Positions 42,899 to 53,919 are shown, counted from the stretch's first letter. The stretch: DNA of 64,000 bases from Phytophthora sp. 'mugwort' (GCA_033558025.1 JAUCEF010000007.1:186001-250000), one strand, 5' to 3'. Made by a program: numbers and translations. Notes: generated from the letters alone by a model not told the origin.

Positions 42899-43612
42899 TT
42901 ACCCCAGCATCTTGACGATTCTGGACGACGCGGCCAGTTCTGCGGGGGTCTTGCCAGCTTTATTGCGCATCGTTGGGGTCGCGCCTGCGTCCAGCAGGAC
43001 TTTGACGATAGAGTTGAAGCCGCCACGAGCTGCGAGGTGGAGCGCGCTGTTGCCTTCGACGTTGACGTGGTTAGGATTCGCCTCGTTGTCCAGAAGCTTC
43101 TCGACTGCAGTCATGTGGCCAGCCGACACAGCCTTCATGAGTGGCGACACTTCTTGCGCTGTCGTGACGTTGACCTTTGCACCGGCGTTCAGGAGCAACA
43201 GGATCGGGTTCAAGATGCCACGAGAAGCGGCAAAGTGCAGCGGTGTGTTGCCAGCGTCGTCCTTCGCATCGACACTGGCGCCAAGCTGAATCAGACACTC
43301 GACAATGGGCAGTCGCAAGTGGTTAACAGCATGGTGCAGAGCGCGAAGACCGCCGAAGCTGCTGACCTCAAGGTCGGCGCCGTGAGTCGCGAGATAGTCC
43401 GTAACTTCTAGGTACCCGTTCCGCGCCGCCCAAATGAGCGGTGTACATCCGTAGGAGTCTTTCGCGTTCACATTCAGCGGTGCAGGTGTCTTGCCCTCGG
43501 TGCCTTCCTCTGGTTCTACTAGCGTCTTCAGTAGCTGCAGGTTCCCAACAGCAGCCATCTTGAAAGGGTTCGTGTCCACATCGGGGATTTCAAACTTCGG
43601 TGCTGGAGCCAT
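42899..43612 (-). CDS. Ankyrin-repeat protein
   Basis: A single exon of 237 residues, ATG 43610-43612. After a short N-terminus (FEIPDVDTNPFKMAAVGNLQ) it is almost entirely ankyrin repeats. About five are seen, with helices marked by TPLIWAARNGYLEVTDYLAT, ALHHAVNHLRLPIVECLIQL, TPLHFAASRGILNPILLLLN, SPLMKAVSAGHMTAVEKLLD and ALHLAARGGFNSIVKVLLDA. No other domain, signal peptide or membrane span is seen. Such proteins bind protein partners; the partner is unknown. It lies in tandem between the transporter gene and a conserved unknown gene. Confidence 0.88.
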   Translation of the reverse strand: MAPAPKFEIPDVDTNPFKMAAVGNLQLLKTLVEPEEGTEGKTPAPLNVNAKDSYGCTPLIWAARNGYLEVTDYLATHGADLEVSSFGGLRALHHAVNHLRLPIVECLIQLGASVDAKDDAGNTPLHFAASRGILNPILLLLNAGAKVNVTTAQEVSPLMKAVSAGHMTAVEKLLDNEANPNHVNVEGNSALHLAARGGFNSIVKVLLDAGATPTMRNKAGKTPAELAASSRIVKMLG

Positions 43613-43737
43613 GAATGCGTCGATATAGCTGTGGTTTGCGCTGTCTTCAATGAGCTAGCGATGCTTCACGGTGCACCGAGCCCGAGGAGCCACTCGCAAA
43701 AATAGTGGCAGTTGCCAAAGCTGACGAAATGGGATAT

Positions 43738-45903
43738 TTACGCTCCAGCATCGTTGTTAGCTGCCATCCCATCTACCGGCGGCAAGCGCGTCGGTGCTCT
43801 GTGCATCACTGTCGTTGCAACAAGTGAGTGAAGTGAGAGATGTGACTTGATATTCATCGACTTCATTCTCATGCTTGTTCGGTGCTTAACCAGTTTGAGC
43901 CGGTGTGTGTGAATACGCGTGAAGATCTCTTCTGCTGCATCATCAAAGACATTATATGCATAGTTTGCTGGGTCGATGGTGCATCGACAAGGATCCGAAA
44001 TCATTTGGTTGGGACACACGTCAAACCTTCCGTGACAAATCTGGAGCTCCTTCCACGTAAACGCCACTCGCAGTAGTGCCTCAATGAATTGAGACAGTGT
44101 CAACTCACGAGACTCAGTACTGGTGGTATTGGTGGAAACAGTAGTGGTGTTCGTGATACTTGCACTCTCGCTCTCGTTATGGTCGATGATTGCCAAGGGA
44201 AGGCAAGAAAGAAAAATGCGCACAGCTCGAACTTCATCAATTCCAGTAGGGCCTCCTCCCAATGCATCACCGTCAGCGTCTGTGTTAGTTGTTGCTATAG
44301 GGGTGGTACGTCTCGTCATGATTAGGCTAATAGCTCGCAGCGTGATGAGAAATTGCGTACACACGACGCCATTTCCACGCTGTCGCTGTTCAGGCTTGGT
44401 CTTATCAGTTCCGCCGTCACTGCGCATAGTAATCCCAGTGCTAACTAATTCGTCAAAGAAGTTAGCAAGATTGTTTTTGTGATTCTCAAGGACGGCATCG
44501 AGCCTTCGAGGACCCCCAACAGAAAACTTGTCCATATTCGCCAATGCTTCGGGCTTGCAAAGGAAAAGAGTTCGGAAGTGATCCACGTCTTGGATTTGCG
44601 CAAATACGCCAAAGTGTTCGTAAACGAGTGTTTTCACAGCTTCAGACATTTCAATGCCGTCATTAATGACCATTTTCAGACGGTTAGGATTTGACGGATG
44701 TGTACACATCATCCGGGCGACGTTAATGAGGAAGTCGATCAAGCTCTCCCGCTTCAATGGGGTATCCGTAACACCGAATCTTGCTGCATCGACATATTGC
44801 ACATTCAAGTCCTCTAGCAGACGGGCACGACTTGGTATCTCAAATAGCCCCTCTCCTAGAGCTGCCATCGTTCCAGTTCCAGTTCGGCGCTCCGATGCAA
44901 TGGCATAAGCTGCATTACCAGCATAAAAACGAAAGAACCAAAGCAACATACGATATGCTTTTCTCAGGATCTCTCGAATTCGTTTTCGATCCACAGCGTC
45001 CCGCACGATCTTCTCTGCTTCGCTTAGCGTCCAGTGGATATCAAAAGTCGCGTTGTAGTCCGCACCCGACAAGAAGCCCAAGCCACTGAGCAAGTACTCG
45101 CTATGGCGTTGGTGTAACTCTTGTCGGGAATAATCTTCAGAAGTGTTACTCCATCGATCAGAGAAGCTGCTTTTGCTGTCAATATTTTCACTAAATTCTT
45201 TATTTTCTGTATCACTTTTGGTTAGTAGTTTCTCACAATTTTCACGTTTCAGTGCATCATCAAATTCTTCCGCCTCGCTTTTTGCGAAAGAGAAGACCTG
45301 GCGAGAGTGAAAATCGTACATATACGGCCGAAATTTCCTTCGAGTTGCTTTCCGTGGCATAATACTCGGGACGGTTCCACCATCGGATGGCTTATTTGCA
45401 GGGTCACTCACTTCATTAAACTGCACCTGCTTCTGCCTAGCATCACGCTGACAAACCAGAATAGGAAATCTTTCTGCTGATTGAGTAAATCGTCCGGCAA
45501 TCAGTGCATCCTTGCGCTTGACAAGCTTGTTTGGAGCCACTACCGTTGAGCTAGCTAGTGAATGCGAACGATACCTTTGTCCAACCACGTCGGAGCTTGC
45601 AGCGGAGCCAGCTTCTGAACTCCTAAACGTGGTTTCAATCGACTTAGTAGGCTTGGATTGATTCGAATCATGACGATAATCAATCTGCATCGTTAGCGGT
45701 CTGTTGAGTTTTAGACTGGCGTGAGGGAGTCGAACAGGTTTACGTGTCTTTCGCCAAGCCTCGTACGAGGCGTCTTCGCGATCCAGTATTTCCCGAATTT
45801 TGCGGCTTGATGGCGCCGACGCTTCGACATACGGATTCGCCACAAAGCTTGACTCCATCGTCACTGCACCAACTGCACGGGTAGATAGCAGTGCAGTTTT
45901 CAT
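43738..45903 (-). CDS. Conserved-looking protein of unknown function, 721 aa
   Basis: A single long exon from ATG 45903. I do not recognise the family. The N-terminal third is basic and low in complexity (RKTRKPVRLPHASLKLNRPL). The middle (about 255-480) is helical, with LSEAEKIVRDAVDRKRIREI and RKAYRMLLWFFRFYAGNAAY. Around residue 600-625 the motif ELTLSQFIEALLRVAF resembles the C-terminal half of EF-hand-like or flagellar-associated proteins, but that is a weak hint. There are no membrane spans. The start codon is only 53 bp from the NTAN1 stop codon, on the same strand. Confidence 0.8.
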   Translation of the reverse strand: MKTALLSTRAVGAVTMESSFVANPYVEASAPSSRKIREILDREDASYEAWRKTRKPVRLPHASLKLNRPLTMQIDYRHDSNQSKPTKSIETTFRSSEAGSAASSDVVGQRYRSHSLASSTVVAPNKLVKRKDALIAGRFTQSAERFPILVCQRDARQKQVQFNEVSDPANKPSDGGTVPSIMPRKATRRKFRPYMYDFHSRQVFSFAKSEAEEFDDALKRENCEKLLTKSDTENKEFSENIDSKSSFSDRWSNTSEDYSRQELHQRHSEYLLSGLGFLSGADYNATFDIHWTLSEAEKIVRDAVDRKRIREILRKAYRMLLWFFRFYAGNAAYAIASERRTGTGTMAALGEGLFEIPSRARLLEDLNVQYVDAARFGVTDTPLKRESLIDFLINVARMMCTHPSNPNRLKMVINDGIEMSEAVKTLVYEHFGVFAQIQDVDHFRTLFLCKPEALANMDKFSVGGPRRLDAVLENHKNNLANFFDELVSTGITMRSDGGTDKTKPEQRQRGNGVVCTQFLITLRAISLIMTRRTTPIATTNTDADGDALGGGPTGIDEVRAVRIFLSCLPLAIIDHNESESASITNTTTVSTNTTSTESRELTLSQFIEALLRVAFTWKELQICHGRFDVCPNQMISDPCRCTIDPANYAYNVFDDAAEEIFTRIHTHRLKLVKHRTSMRMKSMNIKSHLSLHSLVATTVMHRAPTRLPPVDGMAANNDAGA

Positions 45904-45955
45904 ACCCCCAGTTTGATTCCTAAAATTAGCATTTAGCTCCAGGGTAACTTGTCAT

Positions 45956-46870
45956 TCATTCTGAGTTTGGTGTATTTCGTTGCCTTGGGGGAAGTGTCAG
46001 CACCAAAGTATTGCCCAAAGTGCGACGAGAGCAGTTGCTGATGAACTCGAGCATATCTCTCATGTCTTGAAGAAACTTGGGGCCTTCAGCGAATGGCGAG
46101 GTGGAAATTCTCGGTAGCAACTCGTCGTCGTCTAAATCCAGCATGTAAGGGCATATATCTGGCGAGACTAGCGTCCCCCAGTATGGCCCCACTGTGACCT
46201 CTAGCGGTTTTTCATTCTCGACACAACACAACAGCGTATGAAGTGGATGTGGTGAAACTCCAGCAAATCTTAAGGGTATCAAAGGTAATCTAGCATCAAC
46301 CTCAAACTCTACTCGTCGAAAGGCGTCTTCTGCAGGAAAGTAGCCGATCCCTCTTGCACGGGGCATCATCACTCCGTTATCACTTTCCGTGGTGTTCCAC
46401 CTGCCCGTCACAAACTGCTGCATGTCGTACACCTTCTCGCTGCTCATAAACGACTGCAGGATTTCCATTGCGATCGGACGAGCTATCCCTCTTTCGTCGT
46501 CATATCCTCCCACAACTGCAACTCGGGTCGGCTCTGAGCTCACCAAGCTCTCCCATTTGTCCAAGAAAAACGAAATTTGCTCTTCCGAGTCCAAGTGCGC
46601 CACTGCCACGATATCGACGCTTATTAGCAGCACGATAGAGCAAGTGGTCGCGTCGTCCGATCCCACCAGGTCCACGCCGTGCACCTCCGGAGCTACGAAC
46701 GCCATCTCCTCTGCCAAAACGTGAACACCCACCAATCCACCGTCACGCGTGACCACCATGACCGGGTCATCCAATAGCATCTGCCTACGTCCCACCAGCT
46801 CGTGGTTGGCGCCCAGCGCCTCCATAGCCGCTGCCGCGTCCACCAGATCTTCGTACCCAAGCAGCACCAT
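45956..46870 (-). CDS. NTAN1: Protein N-terminal asparagine amidohydrolase
   Basis: A single exon of 304 residues from ATG 46870 (a frame extends six codons upstream but without ATG). The enzyme deamidates N-terminal Asn to Asp, which sends proteins into the Arg/N-degron pathway. The family signature VDLVGSDDATTCSIVLL contains the proposed nucleophile Cys77. It is followed by VVGGYDDERGIARPIAMEIL and the C-terminal block VGPYWGTLVSPDI and RISTSPFAEGPKFLQDM, in the same order as in animal NTAN1. Length is close to the human protein (about 310). It is likely a housekeeping gene. Confidence 0.9.
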   Translation of the reverse strand: MVLLGYEDLVDAAAAMEALGANHELVGRRQMLLDDPVMVVTRDGGLVGVHVLAEEMAFVAPEVHGVDLVGSDDATTCSIVLLISVDIVAVAHLDSEEQISFFLDKWESLVSSEPTRVAVVGGYDDERGIARPIAMEILQSFMSSEKVYDMQQFVTGRWNTTESDNGVMMPRARGIGYFPAEDAFRRVEFEVDARLPLIPLRFAGVSPHPLHTLLCCVENEKPLEVTVGPYWGTLVSPDICPYMLDLDDDELLPRISTSPFAEGPKFLQDMRDMLEFISNCSRRTLGNTLVLTLPPRQRNTPNSE

Positions 46871-47389
46871 TGTGTCGATCAGAAACAAATAGTGTCAATC
46901 AGCAATACTCAAACCCTTTGTGTCGTACTAGATGATTTAAAATCTAGAAGACAAAAACTGTCTTACATGCAGTAAGACCAAATGAGACGACGCAAAACAT
47001 TTTCGGTCTTAGCGCCTAAGTGCGCGTTTCAAGTTATTAGGTGTATGACGTGCTTCGCTCTCTTAGCTTCATTTCATGCTATCATACGACTTCAGATCAC
47101 ACTTAGATCGCTCAGGACGAAGGTTGGCGCGAAGCAGGTGAAGTTAATTTTAAAAATGTATTTTTTACTTCTTCGGTTTATAAGGCGTAAATTCGAGGCG
47201 AAGAATCCGTTTCTGTACTCCGTTTGTCTTGAATCGAGCTCGAACACCGTCAAAACGGCAATTATACGTTGAAAAATCTAACTAAAAGCATTTATGTGTA
47301 CCACATCAAGATTCGCGTGTCCGTCTGTAATCGTGGCGTTAAGACAGATTTTGGTTTGCTGCTAGCACTTGCTGACACACTACTGGTGC
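46871..47389. other. Intergenic, no feature recognised
   Basis: AT-rich DNA upstream of NTAN1. A 97-codon open frame (46982-47272) lacks recognisable features and is probably chance. This stretch should contain the NTAN1 promoter. Confidence 0.4.
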
Positions 47390-48227
47390 TCACTTGCCGT
47401 GGTTGTCTCTTGCGACGTTCCGTCGTCGTCGCTGCCGCACGCTTCTTACCCTGCGAAGACTTCTGTCGATGTCGTGGATCTCGTGGATGTCGTGGATCTT
47501 CTCTTTGTTGGTGGTGGTGGGGGGGGGGTAGCTTCTAGAAGCTTGTCCCCACAGCTCCGCAGTTTCCTCATCACTTAAAGCCTTTGCCACACCCCACTTC
47601 AGCAGGTCCTGAATGACTGCATCGCCACTTGGCCGCTTTCGGCAGTGCACCTTACCAGGCTCCTCAGCGCGCATCTCAAATAGTTGGTAGCTCTGGATAA
47701 TTGCCGTGTGCAGGCAACGCAAACTCTCTCCTCTTCACTTGGTTACGATACCTGGAAACAAAACAGTATCAGTCTTATTGCCTTTAGCAAAATAAATTAG
47801 TCTTAACGCCGTACCGTGTGATGGTGTCGTTGCTAACGTTGAACACGGTCTGGAAAGCTGTACGGCAGACAGGTTCAGCGACAGGCAGGACGTACGAATA
47901 GCGCGTCCTAGCGCCTGTAGATCGGTGACGTTGACCGTCCTCTGAGAGCCCAGAGCACGTTGCTAGCACTGTGCTCAAGCTGGTTCACTGGCAGTCCTTG
48001 TTCATCTTCAGAATATAACCAGTGAGGAACGTCGTCGCCGCCTCTGTTCGGTTCTCGATGCAGCGCTTCTCACAGCATTGTACACCCAGCACCGTATCAA
48101 TGTGCTCAACCACCGCTTCGTCGATCTCGACATGCGCGTCAGGATCCTCTGAGCTCTTCTCTGAGCTCGCAGTCGACCCGCAGTTCTCTTCTTCGACGTC
48201 CGAGGCAGCGTCCTCGCCGTGCTCCAT
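47390..48227 (-). pseudogene. Remnant of an oomycete repeat-family gene
   Basis: On the minus strand an 80-codon start (EHGEDAASDVEEENCGSTAS, then EHIDTVLGVQCCEKRCIENR with a Cys pair) ends in TGA (47985-47987). In the same frame it continues as TSLSTVLATCSGLSEDGQRH and YVLPVAEPVCRTAFQTVFNV. A GT-AG intron candidate (about 47760-47826) would join RY to RNQVKRREFALPAHGNYPEL before another stop. The CC...VCRxxF pattern recalls N-termini of large DDE-type or zinc-containing repeat genes in oomycetes. A further frame (VIQDLLKWGVAKALSDEETA) may be a separate fragment. Confidence 0.4.
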
Positions 48228-48462
48228 TTCGATCGCCTGTGTTCTGGTAAGTGAACAGCTCTGCGAGGGAAAAAGTCAGGCTCGAATGTTTTAAACGCGA
48301 TTTCCGAAAGCTCGTTTAAGTCCGAATTTTCCCTTCGGGTTTCTCTAACGGTCGTATCTCCACTGTAATAATGTTAGAAATTACGATTATGTTTTGCGCC
48401 GTCTCAAATGATCAATACCGAAGGCCTTCAAAATTCCAAAAAAGGAGCATCTGAAATCCCAA

Positions 48463-50100
48463 ATGAGCACGAGCGAGCAATTCGAGCGACCACCGCAGCG
48501 TCGCGGTGGACGCGTGCGCGGCGCCGAGGGCTACCACAAAGAGGACGTCTTCGCGCTGCTCAAGTGCATAAGGGCCATAGTGCCTACGACCTCTGATGAA
48601 TGGGACCAGGTGCTGGACGATTACCGCCGGATGCACGCGATTCCCAACACGCGCGCGCAACGCGACACGAGCTCGCTTAAGATCAAGTTCAAGCAGTTGG
48701 CGCGGAGATTTAAGCCCGGCGTGAGCAGCCGCCCGGAGCTTCAGGAGGCAGGGGCCGTTCTGAACCTGATCGAGGCCAAGATGGCGGATGGTAAATGGCT
48801 ACAGCGTCGGGGAGGCAGGGCAAGGGGCGCCGAGGGCTTCTCATCCACCGACTCACAGGCCATACTACGCACTGTACGACGGTTTCTGCCAATGAACAGG
48901 TCGGAATGGGAGCAGGTTGCAGAGGAATATTGCAGGGAGTATGCAGCGCCCAACGAGAGGATCAACAGAGACGGAATCTCACTAAAAAACAAGTTCCGCA
49001 ACTGGCTCAAGGACGACATGGAGAATATGCCACGCGCGGAAGTTATTGAGGCCGTGTCTATTCAAGCTGAGATTACTGCTAAGTTAAACAAGGCTGCGAA
49101 GAAGATAGCCTCGCTGGAACATGAGAAAACAATGAGTGGGGTGAGCAGTGGTGTTGAAAGCATGGACGATCGAAGTGGAGGTGAGACCGAGAACATTATT
49201 ACGGAAGCAGCGAGCGGGCAGGAGAAGAGAACTACGAGCCGTGAAGATGGAGGAAATACTCGTGTTACGGAGCGTCGACGTGGGGGCAGAACGCTGGGAT
49301 CAGAAGGATACACGAAATCGGATACGAGAGCTCTGCTTGCCTGTATCAAAGCGGTTTTACCGTCAGGGCCGACGAGTTGGGAACAAGTGTTGCAACTATA
49401 CCGTGTAAATCACGCTCTTCCAAACAACCGCGCGCAGAGGTTTGCAACAGGGATCAAAATCAAGTTTAGACAACTGGTCAATTGGAAAATTGATGCGAGG
49501 AAGCCTGTGCCCCAAGAAGTGCTCGAAGCCCGTGCCATCCAAAGGGAGATTGAACTCCACGGAAGTCAGGGGAAGCACCTACACCTCGAAAGTGGATCCA
49601 ACGCTTCTTCTCCTCACACACCAGAAGTAATTGCCGTAGGGGATCGTGATGAGCGCCACCCTCTTCTTGTGCCGCATACCGAGGCACGAACCAGCGAAAA
49701 CCTTGACCGGCAAAATGTGGCTGCTGATGTAGCAGCATGGTCAGTGAGCTCTCAGCCAGCAGATGATGAATCTGTGTTAAAACGTCGGAAACAAGATGTG
49801 GCTGTGGTCCAACAGGATTCTGGCAGTGAGTCAGTGCGCAATAAAATTGCGAGTCGAGAGCTTGAACTCTTGCGGCAGCGTGAGCAACGGGAAGCTGAGC
49901 AGGCAGCCTGGGAAAAAGAGCGAGCATTGCGCGAGAAACAGCGAATGGATATGGAAGCCTGGACATTTGTGTGCGATCGTCTCCGCGCGCTCTACCGAGA
50001 GCAGGCAACAGAGAAAAACTCCGAAATTATCAATGAGATCGAAGAGGAGATCACCGTCCTCAAGATGAAGAAGCAACGACTTGCGGATTCGATGGAATGA
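48463..50100 (+). CDS. Three-module SANT/Myb-like (DUF6818-type) protein
   Basis: A single exon of 545 residues from ATG 48463. Three related modules occur: residues about 13-100 (RRGGRVRGAEGYHKEDVFAL), 115-200 (RRGGRARGAEGFSSTDSQAI) and 272-360 (RRRGGRTLGSEGYTKSDTRA). Each continues with a VLP-S-EWEQV and Y......NxRxxxxLKxKFxxL pattern, characteristic of the SANT-like DUF6818 family common in oomycetes. The modules probably bind DNA or chromatin. The C-terminal 90 residues (LELLRQREQREAEQAAWEKE onwards) form a charged coiled coil suited to dimerisation. It converges with the TMEM245-like gene, 153 bp between stops. Confidence 0.85.
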   Translation: MSTSEQFERPPQRRGGRVRGAEGYHKEDVFALLKCIRAIVPTTSDEWDQVLDDYRRMHAIPNTRAQRDTSSLKIKFKQLARRFKPGVSSRPELQEAGAVLNLIEAKMADGKWLQRRGGRARGAEGFSSTDSQAILRTVRRFLPMNRSEWEQVAEEYCREYAAPNERINRDGISLKNKFRNWLKDDMENMPRAEVIEAVSIQAEITAKLNKAAKKIASLEHEKTMSGVSSGVESMDDRSGGETENIITEAASGQEKRTTSREDGGNTRVTERRRGGRTLGSEGYTKSDTRALLACIKAVLPSGPTSWEQVLQLYRVNHALPNNRAQRFATGIKIKFRQLVNWKIDARKPVPQEVLEARAIQREIELHGSQGKHLHLESGSNASSPHTPEVIAVGDRDERHPLLVPHTEARTSENLDRQNVAADVAAWSVSSQPADDESVLKRRKQDVAVVQQDSGSESVRNKIASRELELLRQREQREAEQAAWEKERALREKQRMDMEAWTFVCDRLRALYREQATEKNSEIINEIEEEITVLKMKKQRLADSME

Positions 50101-50253
50101 GGCGGCGGGGGAATTAAGATCCTAGGTAGTATTTCCACTTGAGAGGCGCCTTCTCTCTTTATCAGGTATGTTTCTCACAGTTTGACAGGGGAAAATCTGC
50201 ATTTGTCTCTACTACCATTCAAGAATTCAGGCGGCTGATGGCACTTCTTCTCA

Positions 50254-53200
50254 CTACTTTTGCTCTTTGTCTTCATCGCCACCCTCTTCTGATGACGAGT
50301 AGCTTCTTGCTGCCACCTTCGTCGGGTCAACTGCAAGTGGCGAAAATATCATTTTTGCGCCTTGGGGTATCTTCAGGGAAATCCTGCGCTTCGCTTTTAC
50401 CAGCGGCTTTACGTCCGGCGTTGTTTTAATTGCTGTGGTCTTAATTGTAGTTTCGAGTTCTTCAGTGTCGTCTTCTGCTTTGTAGTTATCGCTATCCGGA
50501 CCGCCAAAGGAATCTCGGGCATCACATGAGACTGGCGATGTCGAGAAACTTCCCGAGTCGCTCAAGTCCACGAGGTTCAGCTTCTTCTTTCCACTCTTCG
50601 CAGAGCCGACACTGGCGGGAGACGGCAGATTCAATGTCCTGCTCATGTCCGTGGAGGCTTCTGCGTTGCATACACCGTCCCCGCCATCGGACGAACACGC
50701 CTTCTCTTTCTCTGGGGTATAGCAGCTTTCTTCCGGCGACAAAAACTCGAATTCGTGTGCTAACGAAGATGTCGATGAAGCCAAACCCTCGATAGCCAAC
50801 GGACTCGGAACCGGCTGTAAAACCCGAGTTTCACTTGAAAATAAGTCATTCGTCGAAGTAACGGCTGGACGTTGGATGGAGCCCCCACTTGTCACAGTCA
50901 CCCCGCTGTAGCTACCTCTCCTCTTCATGCCCCCTTCAAACTGAATTGAAGTAGCCCCACCACTCTTGCGTTGCAAGCGTTCGTGAACCTGACGCTGTGC
51001 GGCGGTGGCCCCGTGCGTGACCCCAACTGTAGGGCTTAAAGATCCCGTTCTTTTCAACTTCGCAAGAGGAAGCGATGACCCGGTGCTTTTCAGCGTAGAT
51101 CCTTCGTGATTACCCGGAAGCGAGGGAAAACTTGTTCGAATCCCGTGATACGATGGGGATAGAGTGCGAACTGGGAAGGACACACGCGCGTGTGTATCCG
51201 AGTAGGAGTCCGAATACAGATGCAACCGATTCTTTGGTCGAACCTTCACGTGCAGCACTTCATCGGCCATAATGTGGAGTGGAGACAGCACCTCGACCCC
51301 ATCTGCAGCACATATACCTGCACAAATGGCAACGCATTAAAACTTATGTCATAGAATACTAGTGTATCCATCACCATGGAGTTGGATAAGAAACTTACTT
51401 TCGACACTATGGACGTGAAGCATTCGGCGGATGTTGTCGTGAAGTGTTTTCTGGGACCACGACTTGTTCACAACGAAACGGACCTTTCGACTGGTTTTCA
51501 ATCCCTCAATAATCAAGGTCACGCACACAGATCCTTCAGTTGCTATGTCGATTGAAAGACGACGGCGAACACGATCCACCAGCGGACCCGAAATCACTCG
51601 GTACATCGCATTCGAGAAAATATTGGTGTTCGTCGCCAGGCCGTCGTCCTCCTCATCCGATTGGTTGCTGGATTCCTGCATTTTTTCGCGTTCGTCTCCA
51701 TCAACAGAGGATGCCGTGCTATGGGATCCTTCCCCGTCACTACCATCCAGCAAACTCTCTTTTCTTGCTTCATCGGATTTGCCGTACTCGTCTTGCGCAG
51801 CCTGGATGCCGTGGTTCGACACGTCGTATGCAAATGTCACTCCACACACGATTAACGGACCGAAAATAACACCCTACGACAAGCACGAATAAAGATCAAC
51901 ATCAGTGCCTCATGATCGTATTATCAACGGGCATAAAATTCGATAAGCTCACCTCAAAACCGAACACATACACGCCGAATACCACACTCAACGCGGACAC
52001 GTAGGCATTCAGTGCCACGATGCTTTTTTCATATAGCATCTCGTCCAGTACTGTAAAAGCCACGTACTGAACTGCAAAGAGGGCAAGTGCCTTCATAATT
52101 GAAGATGTCAGTCCAATCGAGATAACCCATGGGACGCATACCAAATATGGGGGAATGATTGGCACGATCGAGATGAAGAATGTGACTGTTGTTGCGAGGT
52201 ACATGAAATCAGCATTCTGCACAGCAAGCGAAGAAAACAAAGTGAGCGGAATGGCTAGCACGAAAAAAAAAAACTCGAGGATGTACGTACTACAATTGTG
52301 AAGGAGACCATTGTCACAATCGCGTGAATGCTTGCCATCTTCAGCGGCAAAAAGAAGACGCCCTCGATCACCTTTCGAAGGGATCTGACAACTGCTGGCC
52401 TTTTGTTGTCTTGAATTGGTAGAAGATCCTGGACAAACCTCTCGATCGGATCCCAGTTCGTGCACAGGAGGTAAAACAGCGACGAAATGAAGAAGAACGA
52501 TCGGATGCCGAGACTCACAAACGCAATCACCAATGTGAAGACGAGAAATACCAGCTGTGCCACCGACCCCACGGCGATGCTGCTAACTTCTAGACCCTTG
52601 GACGTCCAGTCGGTGAGCTGCACTGACGTCAGGTTCACCGAGTCCACCTTTGAGTACGCGAAAGACACGGCTTGGACAAGTGTCATGTTTTCGGGAAGCC
52701 TCAATCTGGAGAAGAGGGACGCATGCGACGTAACATTTCCGTCGCTAGACTTGGCATCCAGGTAGTACGTCTTCACCAAACTTTTCAGTGGGGGCCACCA
52801 CATCGTATCATTGTAGTTGTCCTCGACACCACTTATGGCCTGTGAAATCATCGCGCGGCTGTTCTCCACCTGCTCGCTCCAGACCTGTCGTGTCCGCTCG
52901 TCATTAATAAAGTTGACCTGCACCCAATCGGACAAATTCGTAGCTGCACGGCTTCCTTCGAGGTAGCTCTCGGTGCCCAGAAAGAGAATAACAAACGCAC
53001 CCTGTTCATCAACAAGCCACCGCGTAAGTGTTTCTGCTACGCATCAACATCAATATCAGTTCTAGAAGCCTTACCGTGATGAAGAAACCCAGGATAAGCA
53101 ACACCGACACGAGCACTTCGTCCGAAAGGAAGTAGCGGTAGTAGAAAATACGTCGATCCAGGATCTTGATGAGACTAAGCGCCGCGATCCAGAAGCCGAT

Positions 53201-53756
53201 GATGACGTTCAGGAAAGACACCCATGAGTACATGCGCATCCAGATGGAGACGGCGCCAATGAGTGAGAACAGGAAGATGCCGTAGTTGAGAAACAGCTCC
53301 TTGGCCGTGCGGCGCGAACCGTCGTGCGGGTGGCTGATGAAGATCTCGGCCGACTTAGAAAACACGCACGTCAAGAAGCCCTAAGCCACAACAACAACAA
53401 CCACAAACTCGTCAGTCTCCCTGCTGCATTGACACTGCAGACTGCGTCCGTACGTAACGATCCACGTCGGCGTCGTCGCTGAGATACTGGAGAACTGAGA
53501 TGACATTATTCTTAGCCTGACGCAGCGCCTGGCTGCACAGGATGGCCCACACAATGAGGCGCAGGTAGTTCTCGAACAGCAGGAAGTTAAAGTAGATGAG
53601 GACGAGGATCAACGCCGTCGAGATGTTGCCAATTAGCTAGAGCACCAAGCAAGAAGGGAGCATGAGAAGACGCTGTACGACGCGCTGTAGTGCATCTATA
53701 GACAACAGCGCACAAGGACGCACCTGGGCAAGGATCATCTCTACGAACTCGGCCAT
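50254..53756 (-). CDS. TMEM245-like multi-pass membrane protein, 7 exons
   Basis: Exons (minus): 53724-53756, 53436-53636, 53075-53380, 52291-53001, 51953-52216, 51399-51873, 50254-51317. They join in frame across 55-87 bp GT-AG introns to give 1017 residues. The first exon codes only MAEFVEMILAQ. Membrane spans start with LILVLIYFNFLLFENYLRLI and VWAILCSQALR. The C-terminal membrane half (ATTVTFFISIVPIIPPYLVC, then SALSVVFGVYVFGFEGVIFG and PLIVCGVTFAYD) matches TMEM245, a member of the AI-2E-transporter superfamily of unknown substrate. An acidic/Ser-rich tail of about 480 residues follows, longer than in animal proteins as I recall them, with a possible ubiquitin-like region (KVRFVVNKSWSQKTLHDNIR). 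Confidence 0.82.
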
Positions 53757-53919
53757 GGTCGCACCAACTCAGCTCACAGAACAATGTGCGGTCCTGGGTT
53801 CCGTCTGACGAATCAAAGCATAGTATGTGATCATGCAGTTAATGAGTCTTGTTTATGTATTATTGCAGGTAAATTGAAGTTGCGTAATGGTCATAGGTGT
53901 AGTTATGTGGCCGCTAGTG

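Noticed and set aside
42893..43411. 172-codon plus-strand open frame
   Set aside because: Opposite strand of the ankyrin gene, whose repeats are clear.
46982..47272. 97-codon open frame upstream of NTAN1
   Set aside because: Lacks recognisable features and has the composition of the surrounding AT-rich DNA.
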